A stretch of 64,000 nt of DNA from Paulownia fortunei. Taxonomy: Eukaryota; Streptophyta; Magnoliopsida; Lamiales; Paulowniaceae. The stretch is from the NCBI GenBank assembly GCA_019321725.1, contig CM033121.1, positions 2,914,001 to 2,978,000 of the forward strand. Direction: 5' to 3'. This document shows, in pieces, positions 36,505-46,736 of the stretch (position 1 is the stretch's first letter; the number at the start of each line of letters is the position of its first letter). The notes beneath the pieces are model-generated. The model saw only the letters and a list, made by a program, of their open reading frames with translations. It searched no databases and was not told the origin of the DNA. A program made the position numbers and the translations under genes.

Positions 36505-39500
36505 ATGAGTCAGGTGTATGAAGGATATGAAAGGCAGTACTGTGAGCTGTCTGCAAATTTGTCGAGAAAATGCAATTCTGCTGCTGCTCTTCCAGATGGA
36601 GGTAGTGTAAAGTAATTGAATTTTTCTGAGATTGAAGTAATGGATAATTCAGTGATTTGATTCTATCAAATGGTAATTTTTTAAAAAAATTATTAATTTT
36701 TTTACATAAACAACATTATTCACTACAACAGATATGGTTTTTATTTCGTCGCTAACTTGACAAAATTCGTCGTCAAGTAATATTTGCGATGAATGTTTTT
36801 TGTAGCTATAAGAGCGTCGTGCCAACACTTAGCGACGAAATTGGTTGTTTCCATCGTCAAGTTAGCGATGATTTTTTTGTTGCGGTTAAAATAATTGTTG
36901 TGTACATGTTTTCGTTTTTTACATTCGTTTGCTGTGAAGGGGGCTATCAGTAGTTTGTTTTCATTTCCTGTTCTGTTGATGTTGCTGAGGTTAGGGTTTA
37001 TTTTGTGTAAATCATTGGCATTTTCCTGGACAGAAATTAGTTGAAAACCGAATAGTTTCTAGAGTATGCCTATGTTTCCATTTTGGCAAGAAAAAATCAG
37101 AAGTGTTAGGAGCTTACTCCTGAGTGATGAGGAATGGTGCTATGTTGGTGAAGAAAATGGAGGAATGATGTCTCTCGCTTTAGTTTTTTTTTATTTGTTC
37201 TATTTTGTGATGTTGTTGGCATTGAGGACGGAAATTAGTTGAAAGCGGATAGTTTCTAGAAGATGCCTATGTTTCCATGGGGCAATTAAAATGAGAACTA
37301 CTAGGACCTGAGTGTTGAGAAATGATGCCATGATGAACGCAGCCTTTCTCTTACGCAATAATTTAAACACTTCATCTATGTATTGGAATGCCGAGCTTGA
37401 CTCCTCTTTATATGGTGGGTTTCCTTCCCTTACTGCTGAAGGCTTACAATGGGGGAAATCTTGGGCCTTCCATGGTATCATCTGTTCAAAATACTACTAT
37501 AGTACTCTTGTAGTTTTTTTGGCATCATTAAATTGAAGCCTTAAAATTGTAATTTGAGACAATTTCACTCAAATTTGTATATATGATATTTTTCATCAAT
37601 TCCATTTCTATGCTTGAGGTTTATTTCATGTGGTTTTTAGAGATATACCCTTTCTTCGCCTAAATTGTGAACAAATAAAAATTGAAGTTCTTTTTGTCTC
37701 TTCTATTATTAAATTGTGTTTGAAAATATCCTTTTAGCGAAATCTTCTGTGTCTGCATTCACGTTCAATGGTAAACTTGTCTAGTTGTGATAAATTAAGG
37801 AAAACTAGACGCTATTGTTAGCAGTGCATCAATGGGGCCTAATTTTGTCATATACATTATTCTTTGCTTCAGCTGATTCTGTTTCAGCTGCATCATGATA
37901 TCTTCCTAGTGATATTCCAAACACTCAAATTTAGCTGCTAGATGTTTTTCCGTTTTCAAGAAACGTACTAAGATGATGCATCCGCCATCTATGGGCTACT
38001 TCGTATTTAATTCAGCATATAAAATTATTCATTGATAAATGTTCTGAGATAGTATTGTTTGCCCATAATCATCTTGTTGTCATTTGGAATTGATTTGGTT
38101 GTGGACTATGATTATTATGTTACAATGGTCTGCAGAGAAAAAGAAACAAGAGGTTTCTGAATTACAAGCAGGACTGGACGATGCTGATGTTTTGGTAAAG
38201 CATGACCTTGTCTTTCAGTCGCTACTCACTCGAAATTTTGCTGATTTCCAATCTTAAATGAATATCTGATTGTATTTACCAGATTCGAAAAATGGATCTT
38301 GAGGCTAGAAGTTTGCAGCCAAGCGTGAAAGCTACTTTACTTGCTAAGCTTAGGGAATATAAATCTGATCTGAATAAGTTGAAAAGAGAGGTGAAGAAAC
38401 TGACTATGCCTATTTCCAATCAGCCTGCTCATGAAGAGTTGTTAGAATCTGGAATGGCTGGTGTGCATGAGGTATGCCCAGATTGTGCTACCTTGCTGAT
38501 ATTTTCCTCCCAATCAATAAACATGTTTTGTGCATAAAGTGGAAACTTGCAGTTGGCTGTGATGGGATTGCATAAGATTAATCATTGTATGTAATGGTGT
38601 TGTATGGTTTATACACACATTTTACTGCAAAATAAATACATGCGTGCATGCATATATATGTATGTTTGTATGCTTTTACACACACACACACACATATATA
38701 TATTATATTAGCCTTTGTATCTTCCATGGTCATTGGTTTTTGACACCCAAGTTACTGGGTCAAACTAGATGACAGATGTTAAATTATGGAGGTTAAAAGA
38801 ATTAACTGGGAGGTATGATGATTTGCTTATCTACTGAACTTTAGGTAACTGTACCACCGTTGAGTTAAATTTCAACTTTAGTGGCTTTTGGGACTCTAGT
38901 CAGTGTATAAGCTATCTCAAGATAACAATTGACAATGTCTACCTAGTATTTATATTCTTATTTCATGTTTTATCGAATGTAATAGTGTGATAGTTCTTCT
39001 CATGTTTACATCACTCACGTAAAATTTATATTATTCCTTGTTTTTGGTTTACTCTCTTAGCCTCTATTTCTCTACCTCCTTCTGTTTTGCCAATATTCTA
39101 CATATTTTGATACCCGAGTTTTTCTCCGCATTCCTGGCTGCCACGCACATGATTTCTCCTGGTGATTTCAACATCAAATAATGTTGATAGACATCTGCAA
39201 ATCCAAGGGAGAGATTGGCGATGTCAACTGAGAGGCTCGATCAATCGACCGACAGAATAAGGGAGAGTCGGAGAGCTGCACTGGAGACAGAAGAGCTCGG
39301 GGTGTCAATCCTTGAAGATTTGCATCAGCAACGTGAAACTCTCTTACATTCCCACAAAAAGGCATGTTACACCCTCCATTTATCCCTACATCTTTAACAA
39401 TGTGGCCCGTCTTTTTAGTTAGGCTGGTCTTTTGAGCCTTTTGCTTCTAGTCATCTCTAACTTGAACTTATTTCCTAGATTTTTAGTAACAGTAGACGGT

Positions 39501-39682
39501 AATTTTGGTTATTTTCTTTCTATTTGCAGCTTTACGATGTAGACAGTGCCATTGATAAAAGTAAAAAGGTCTTGACTTCCATGACTAGAAGGATGAGCAG
39601 GAATAAGTGGATTGTTGGCTCCATAATTGCTGCACTCATCCTGGCAATCATTGTTGTCCTGTATTTTAAATTTTTTCACTGA
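36505..39682 (+). CDS. VTI1: VTI1-type v-SNARE, VTI13-like (222 aa), with one GC-AG intron
   Basis: Five exons: 36505-36601, 38136-38194, 38283-38471, 39191-39361 and 39530-39682, total 222 aa. The N-terminal Vti1 Habc-type region starts MSQVYEGYERQYCELSANLS and includes KMDLEARSLQP and LREYKSDLNKLKRE. The Qb SNARE motif (about residues 130-190) spans RLDQSTDRIRESRRAALETEE to the basic MTRRMSRNKW. A tail anchor follows (IVGSIIAALILAIIVVLYF) and the protein ends FKFFH. The sequence is closer to Arabidopsis VTI13/VTI12 than VTI11 in the DVLIRKMDLEARSLQP block. It acts in fusion at the trans-Golgi network and vacuole. Intron 4 uses AAAAG|GCATGT as donor; no nearby GT keeps the conserved HKK-LYDVD join. 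Intron 1 is long (1.5 kb) and carries a CACTA-like MITE and a duplicated block. Confidence 0.94.
36721..36902. mobile_element. CACTA-like MITE in VTI1 intron 1
   Basis: It begins CACTACAACAG, the hallmark CACTA end. It contains repeated GTCGCTAACTTGA / AGCGACGAAA / GTTAGCGATG subterminal motifs in both orientations and ends near TTGTTGTG. It is short and non-coding. The right end is degraded, so the boundary is approximate. Confidence 0.7.
37018..37335. repeat. Diverged direct duplication inside VTI1 intron 1
   Basis: About 37018-37145 and 37215-37335 share GAAATTAGTTGAAA, ATAGTTTCTAGA, ATGCCTATGTTTCCAT and later blocks in the same order. The spacing is close to 195 bp. No coding potential is evident. 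Confidence 0.7.
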
Positions 39683-39932
39683 TTGGCACAATTTCATTTG
39701 GCATGTATCTTCACCGTGTATCTTGTGACGTGATTACTCGTGTACTGTTTGAAAACGAAATTGTACAGCTTGATTGGTTGCTGAAAACCAAAGTCGATGA
39801 TTCAATTTGCTATACAATACTAAATTCTAGTTTCCGACAAGTTCAGTGTATGATGAGCTTAATACAGCTATTTAATGGCTGTGAACGGCTAATGCTACAC
39901 CCCATGATGTTTACAATCGGTATATATCACAG

Positions 39933-40576
39933 GTGAAGTATAGAATGAATGAGCTGTGTGACGAATACCAGGTGCCAAGTGAAGTTCAGTTTGACAAGGT
40001 TGTATATGGTTGGTATGACTGTCAATTGGGTTAGATTGGTCCAAAGTTCAATTGTTTGGGCTTGTCTGATTTTGCATGCAGGTGTAGGTGAAAAAGTGAA
40101 AACTTGTTAAGTCTCAGTAAAAATGGGTCGAACTTTTTTGTCTCAGTGAAAACTTGTTTGTCTCATTTTGACCCCATTCTAGCACTGTACAATATTTTGT
40201 GTATGATTTTACCTCGAACACCACTTGATTACAAGTCATTTTAAACCAACAAAGGCCATAAAAAAAATAATATCACAAATCAACAAAATTGTTCGACTTA
40301 GTGAAACAATTTTTCTGTATTTCTCTTACTATCCTCCATCTCTTTTTTTTTTTTTTAATTTTTGGTTTTTTTTTTAATTGATAATATGTGGAAAGAAAAC
40401 TTATTCCCACTTAATATACTTATGTTTATCAAAATTTATAGTCTTTACATTCATGGTGTAGAGGTAGTAACCGTAATTGCAAACTATGTTGATATAAATT
40501 ATACAATATAAAGTTTATTTATTTGGTTATTGTAATGTTCTCACATTTAGAGTATATGAACTTTGTTGTTAAATCA

Positions 40577-40615
<39 letters not shown>

Positions 40616-41559
40616 AGTTAGTTAGTTAGTTTAAAGAGACTCTCACTGTTTTTCGTACATTTGGAAGAATTTTTTCCTAAATATTTACATAGGAATTATA
40701 TTCTATTTTTTACTAAATTTTGTTATCATCATATAATCTGGAATAAATATAATTATGGCATCATCTTCATTAGTATTATCTAGCCAGATGAAATACAAAT
40801 CTTAATTTCCCAGCTCACACAATTTATTTTCAAACAGTTAAAATATTTTATCAAGAGAGATTTATCAGTCAATGGAATTGGTTCTAGCCCCTCCATTTTT
40901 TTTAATTTTTATTTTTAATTTTTATTTTTAGAAGAAAGGCAGTGGAGAAGCAACCAAAGTAACAACCTCCCTTGAGACATATTTGACCGTAAGTCCCTCA
41001 CCATCGTAGAATATCCAATCAAGTCATATAGCTATAGGATTGATCCTTTATTTCTACTTTACTGTGCTACAGAAATCATGCAGATTATTATAATGAAAAC
41101 AACAGTAAAAAAATCAATTTAGTCAATCAGTTTATACAAATGCGGAAAAATATGTGCATGTAAATATGTAATAATCACCAATCTCCTCTTCTTTTCCTTG
41201 ACAACTTTTGATTTTGTGGATGATCATCTAGTCTAATAATTGAAATGTGTTATATGACAAGGGCCTTTTCTAATATGTAAGTAGGAGGTTAGCAGAGTCC
41301 TATATTAATCAACTTCAAGATTTAGAGTTTGGTGTCTAACGAGGAAAACCAACTTGTAGCTATTTTAACTCTTTTAACTGATTTGTGATTGTCTCAATTA
41401 ATGTAAACAAGGCCATCTTTTTCTTTTTCTTTTTTTATCCAATTTCTTGATCACCAGGGACAAACATTTAAATTGGCAAGTGAAAATATAGATGTAAAAC
41501 AGCTATACTCATCACAATGGCAAATTGAGAAGAAAATAACTGAAGAAGCACAGGGGTAA
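39933..41559 (+). pseudogene. Three orphan exons of an unidentified gene (74 codons), 5' part missing
   Basis: Exon-like segments lie at 39933-39998 (CACAG|...AAG|GTTGTA), 40932-40988 (TTTTAG|...ACC|GTAAGT) and 41458-41559 (CACCAG|...TAA). All three are exact codon multiples, open in the same phase and are free of stops until the end. Together they read VKYRMNELCDEYQVPSEVQF and onward, KKGSGEATKVTTSLETYLT, and GQTFKLASENIDVKQLYSSQ and onward, ending ITEEAQG then stop. The composition is that of a soluble, charged, helical C-terminus. I cannot name the family. Only about 250 bp separate the first exon from the VTI1 stop, so the 5' part has no room; these could be remains of a truncated gene or alternative 3' exons of the VTI1 transcript. 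Confidence 0.5.
40580..40611. repeat. (TA)n microsatellite
   Basis: An almost perfect AT dinucleotide run of about 30 bp. Confidence 0.9.
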
Positions 41560-41732
41560 AGAAGAAAAGCCATTATCAAACACTTATTGCAAAAATCTAA
41601 ATAGAACCATTATATATGTGTGTATATATATATATGGCATGCCACCGCCAAAAGTGAATAATCTGAAAAGAGAAATTAACTTAAAATACTTTTATTTTTG
41701 GCCTAAAACAAAACCAAAGCTGGAAAGCTTCA

Positions 41733-43330
41733 TTAATTTGGTGGTGGGAAGAAGATTTCCTCAGCCTTCCTCGTTGAGCTGAACTTCTGCTCCACATCTG
41801 CAGGAACATTGAAAGCTGCCTGGAGCACTTCTGGAGACAGTGCCTTCCAAACAGAAGTCCTTCCAGCCAAATGAGTGAAAATAGGACTGCAATGCACAAA
41901 TTGCATATTAAATTTGAGAAAAATATCATGAAGGAACAGAATATGATGTAGGTATATGAAAAAAAGATAGAATTACCAAATATTGAGATACTTACTTGGG
42001 AGTTGTGATGATAGAGAACCAATCCAGACCATCAGGATCAGAGATCTTTGAGACAACAAAAAACCTTGGGACAATGAAGAGATTACCAGCCTTAACAGTT
42101 GTTTCCAAGACGCGCTTGCCATCGACCCCAACAACCTGAACACGGCCACTTCCCCTGACAATGTAAGTAACCTGCAAAGCAGAGTCACAAGAGAAACCTG
42201 GAGAGCACATGGCACTGCCATTCAGCCTAACAAGATCAGCCCCGAGTCCAACTTCGCCAACCAAAGGCAGGTTTTTGGTGTTCAGAACCACGACCTTTCC
42301 ACCATTCTTGATGTCCACATCCAATGGAGCTTCCTCACAGTTCAATGCCATGCCATTGTAGTGTTCCTTATTGGGCTCTGGCATCTTGACACTTGGATCA
42401 AGCTTGACGATTCCGTGTCCTGATTGGCTTCCGACAAGGGTTTTAACAACACTCTCTTCCAAGTCCCATGCTCTGCCCACAAACTCAGTTGAGAATCCAG
42501 TGAAGATGCCATTAGAACCGGTCAAGAAGAAGTCAGTAAAAGAACCAGATTTCTGGGCTTTTGAGGTATCACCAAGGAAGAGAACAACTAGCTCAGTATC
42601 CTCCTTGTTGTACCACCAGGTGACAACACCAAAAGGAAGGGCAATGGCGTCGCCCTTCTTGATTGGGAGCACCTTTTCTTCTTTCTCAGGGAGGACAATA
42701 CCAGCCACTCCACTACCTATAACAATTCAAAATTGATTACATTAAATAAGATTCATGCATCAATAGCAAGAATTGCATCATTATCACAGAACAAAACTAA
42801 CTAAATCATTCAAACAGCATACCAAATAAATTCTTGCCAAGCATCATATAATAATAGATAAAGTTTGGCCAGCCCCTCACTTTTTTCATATTCCTGTTAA
42901 CTTTCTAGCAAAAGGGGCGCGAATAAATTCATTACTTATCGCGATGACAAAAGCATCACCACTCTTTCACAATCATGAAAATTTGTAAAAATAAATTCAG
43001 GATATTTTATACAAAAAATTTAATCAAAAGGGATTCCTATTTCCTACAGCGCGATCAAAGCAAAAATTAACCATATCGCAGTTCTATAAAAGTAAATCAC
43101 TGCATCCATCCAAAAGGAGACGATCTGAATATACCTTGAAGGACATAAGCAACCTTAGCAGAATCGGAGTACCGAGGCAGAGCAAAGCCGTTCTTCTCAA
43201 GGGCAAGCTTAGCGGCGCCGATGTTGCCTTCACGGAGCATCGGCAACTCGTTTGGGCACCAGGCGTAGTACGCGCCACCCTCTCCGCCGTAGAGCTTCTT
43301 CGCCAACTTTGGTGTCAAATCAAGCTCCAT
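41733..43330 (-). CDS. Two-domain cupin, 11S globulin/glutelin type-D-like (356 aa)
   Basis: Exons 43330-43135, 42716-41996 and 41886-41733 have GT-AG borders and give 356 aa. There are two cupin beta-barrels. The first is around residues 35-150 (NGFALPRYSDSAKVAYVLQG, KKGDAIALPFGVVTWWYN). The second is around residues 205-330 (NGSAMCSPGFSCDSALQVTY, VKAGNLFIVPRFF). The C-terminus is NVPADVEQKFSSTRKAEEIF followed by FPPPN. There is no signal peptide and no legumin-type Asn-Gly cleavage site, unlike true storage globulins. It fits the vegetative RmlC-like cupins of plants (the Arabidopsis At1g07750/At2g28680 type), whose function is unclear. The family call is firm; a storage role is not supported. 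Confidence 0.92.
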
Positions 43331-44646
43331 CTCTCTCTAAATATCTCCTCTTTCTCTCTCTAAACCGAGAAGAAAAACAAGAATAATGCGAACGAATGAA
43401 ATAGTGAGAATCACCAACAAACTTTTAGGCCAGGGGAGGCGCTAACGTTGGTATTTATAGAGGGAAATAATCTATAAGAGATTGTATTTGTAGTGGAATA
43501 CGATTTGTTTGTTGGTTGTGGATTAGGATTCTAAAACAATCTTAGATTCGATTTGTTTTGTCCTATGAAAGATAATGTTTTGAAATAGATTCAAATTCTT
43601 GCAATTCATTTACAGAAAATTATTATAATGTATTTACAATCTGTTTATTTATTCTTTTTTTTTTTTCTAAATAATTTCACCTGAATTCCACAAGCATGTT
43701 ATGTGATATGCATCACATTATTCTATTATTATTATTATTATTACTATTATTATAAGTTATGAAATTTTAATGTACGTAAACAAAATTTGTTATTTATAGT
43801 CGTGACCGAGAATTATGGGATATAATATTTTTGACATTAGTGTTACAATTGGTCAGTTGGACTGCAAATGAAATTTACAAAAAAAAAAAAGGTTAATTTT
43901 AATTTATGCAAATTAGTAATTGATCATTAAATAATTATAGATGTGGATTCAATAATTTGAAATTAGTTACCTATATAATTACCAACCTAAACATTAGGTA
44001 GTTGTAATTGATAAAAAAATAAATAAACATTAGGTTGTTGTCTGTGGAGACTCAAATTCCTATGTTGTCTAGGGATGAGAATTCTTTATATCATTATTTT
44101 CCATATATACATATATGTATATATATACAAGCTCTTCTATTTATTTATTTATTGTTTTTCCTTTGTGGTCTTAAACAATGATATTGAAGTGCCATAACCC
44201 ATATTCAAATAATAATTTAACATCAAGATTTTTGGATAGAATTCATGCTGCATTCTGCTTTTTAAGACTCATTTTTATATTATCAATATTTTTACACTTG
44301 ACAATATTTTCATGTAAAAATGAGAATATATTTTGATTAATATAGATTTAGAAATAAATATATATTTATTTTATGATGTTTTCGATATGAAAATACATGA
44401 TATATGAATAAATTTAAACATAGATTTTAATAGTTTTAAAAATAAAAATAAATAATATTTCTCATGAAAAAGAATAAACACAAGCATTTTTTCTCATTTT
44501 CATATAGTGAAAAATGAAAATTTGAAGAGATTGATTACCTGTAAGATAATAATTACGTTTTTTGTTCCCAACAGAAACTCTTCTATGCTCTTATCAGAAT
44601 TTTGCTTGAAAGAGTTCTATTTTACCGCAAAAACTCTTTAATGCCG
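43331..44646. other. Intergenic region upstream of the cupin gene
   Basis: The cupin leader contains CTCTCTCT repeats just upstream of its ATG. An (ATT)n microsatellite lies at about 43724-43745 and TA-rich repeats at about 44106-44128. No gene is seen. Confidence 0.5.
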
Positions 44647-45011
44647 TCCTCCGGGGCACAGCTCAACTGGCGGAATAATTGACTTGAACTTGCTTCCAGA
44701 GGTAGGGTGGAGTTCGAATCCTAGTGGGAACCTGCGGATACATTTCAGTATGAAGCAATCACTGGAGTGTCAGTGGGACCATGCGACTGAGGTGTCTCGA
44801 GCGATCACTGTGGGTTGGGCTTCTTGTGCGCAAAAGTGTACAGTTCTTGTTGGGAACTTGGGTGTTGGTTGATGCATATCCCCCAATTTACCTCCTTCTA
44901 GGTGCTAAGGACATGTGTTTAGAAGGTTCAAAATTAGTTTGGCGCAAGTTAGGAATTTGGGTTATTAAAAAAAAAAAAAAACCTCTTTAATGCGGATTAT
45001 TAAAAAAAAAA
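44647..45011 (+). mobile_element. tRNA-derived SINE with poly-A tail and target-site duplication
   Basis: The head carries a pol III A-box-like CAGCTCAACTGG at about 44659-44670 and a B-box GTTCGAATCC at 44712-44721. About 240 bp of unrelated body follow, then an A-run tail. A direct repeat (AAAAACTCTTTAATGCCG) flanks it at 44629-44646 and 45012-45029. An extra diverged copy of tail plus flank (ACCTCTTTAATGCGG, 44981-44995) lies inside the 3' end. Frames across it are not genes. Confidence 0.85.
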
Positions 45012-45029
45012 AAAAACTCTTTAATGCCG

Positions 45030-46736
45030 AATCAAAATCTTGTTCGAAAAGAGTTTTACTTCACTGCAAAATGTTTGAAAGGTCCTTTTATAGAGAATAA
45101 GGGTCCGGTTTGTTGTGTCTTCTCCGACGTTCAGAGTCAAATACAATATTGTAAATATTATTTTTAATATTTATATATTTATTATAATATGGATATTACC
45201 GTCAAGTACGCTATATTGGTGGCGTTGGTGGAGGATTCCTGCATTAACTCTTCAACAAAAGATAAAGAAACAGAGCTTACAGTTCGGACAAACAAATCAT
45301 ATCTTATTCAACAAGGATTTTTTAAAACTAGTAATTTATATAAAATTCAATCCATATACATTATTAATGATTGTGATTGTTCTAAAACTCGTAATTCCCG
45401 TCTAATAAACTTCTAAAAATCAAACATGCAACAATAGGTTGATCCGGCCATATCATATTTAAAGTCGGATTCTTCCCACTGTCATAATAATAAATTTAAA
45501 ATTTGAAAATTATTCAATAATTTTTAAAATTCGTAATTTGAATATTATTTTATATAATTTGAAGATTTTTGATAAAATATTTTTCATATCATTATAAAAA
45601 TTCGTCACTAATTTGGAAATATATCGATACAAAATATCTAGTTATTTTACGTAATGATATTTAAGTGTAAACATTATCAATAAAAATTACATAATTTAAT
45701 AAACATACAGTATATACTAAAAATTAAAAAATATATATTTTATAAAATAATTTATAAAAATATCTTATTTTATTCTAATTAATCTATTTTTTTTATTATT
45801 ATTATGCCTGGGCATTCCTTTCCAGTGTCATCTTTATAATTCTCTTGTAATCATAACGTCCTTATCAAGCCCAACCGTTTTACTGAAGATCACTAGTATT
45901 AGTGGCCATGAAATTTTTTTACCCTATTTTAAGTGAAATTACATAGTTTGAATAGAATTTGATTGGACTTAAATGTGAGTAAGAATTTTCGCCTCTTTCA
46001 CATTCTTTCACTCTAAATCACTAATTATTGCAAAATTATGTGACTATTGAAGTTCTGCGCAATCACATTTAATTTTTAATTTTTAATTTTTTTACTTTTC
46101 ATCGTGAATATATTACACCCATTATATTTTTGTATAAAAAAATAAATTTAGAAATGCAATCATTATTTTTTTCAAAAAAAATTGAAAGCTCACTAGTGAA
46201 TATACATTGAATATTTTAAATATTTAGAAAAAAATAAAATGTAAAAATTGTTTTATTTTAAAACTTAAGGTTTTCATAAAAAAATGGAGATTTTTTATTA
46301 TTTTTTTCACATTTAAATGAAGAATCCATGATATCATTTTTTTTTTTTTAATTTGTGAGAACAAGTAAAAATTTTCTTGAATATTTAGGCCCATATTTTT
46401 CTTGGCTTTTGGGTGTAAGAGCATGGAAATGACACGTGGACAATCATTTTTTCTCTTAATGGGGCTCCGGCTTTGACCCATGAGCCGTGTGCAATACTGC
46501 AACTCTCATTCCTCCACAAATAGGTTCACTTTCCATCGGATCCCACCTTGATCCGACCCGAATACAGACCAAAAAATCTCAAATCTGAAGATTCATTGAC
46601 TTGCAAGAATCTCCACTTCCTTCTCCTTCCCTCCAACCTCCCCCCTGCAAATTTCATGGCATACGCATACAACGAATTGTAAATATATATATAGAGAGAT
46701 AAGAATCGTAGAGAGAGAATAAGATATCATCAAGTC
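45030..46736. other. AT-rich intergenic region
   Basis: No convincing exon. The last 250 bp (46490-46736) become GC-richer and probably hold the promoter and 5' UTR of the next gene. Confidence 0.5.

Noticed and set aside
41733..43330. Seed storage 11S globulin
   Set aside because: There is no signal peptide and no conserved Asn-Gly processing site, so it is better called a vegetative two-domain cupin.
44647..44730. Possible tRNA gene
   Set aside because: A and B boxes are present but the arms do not pair into a tRNA, and the body, tail and flanking repeat identify a SINE.
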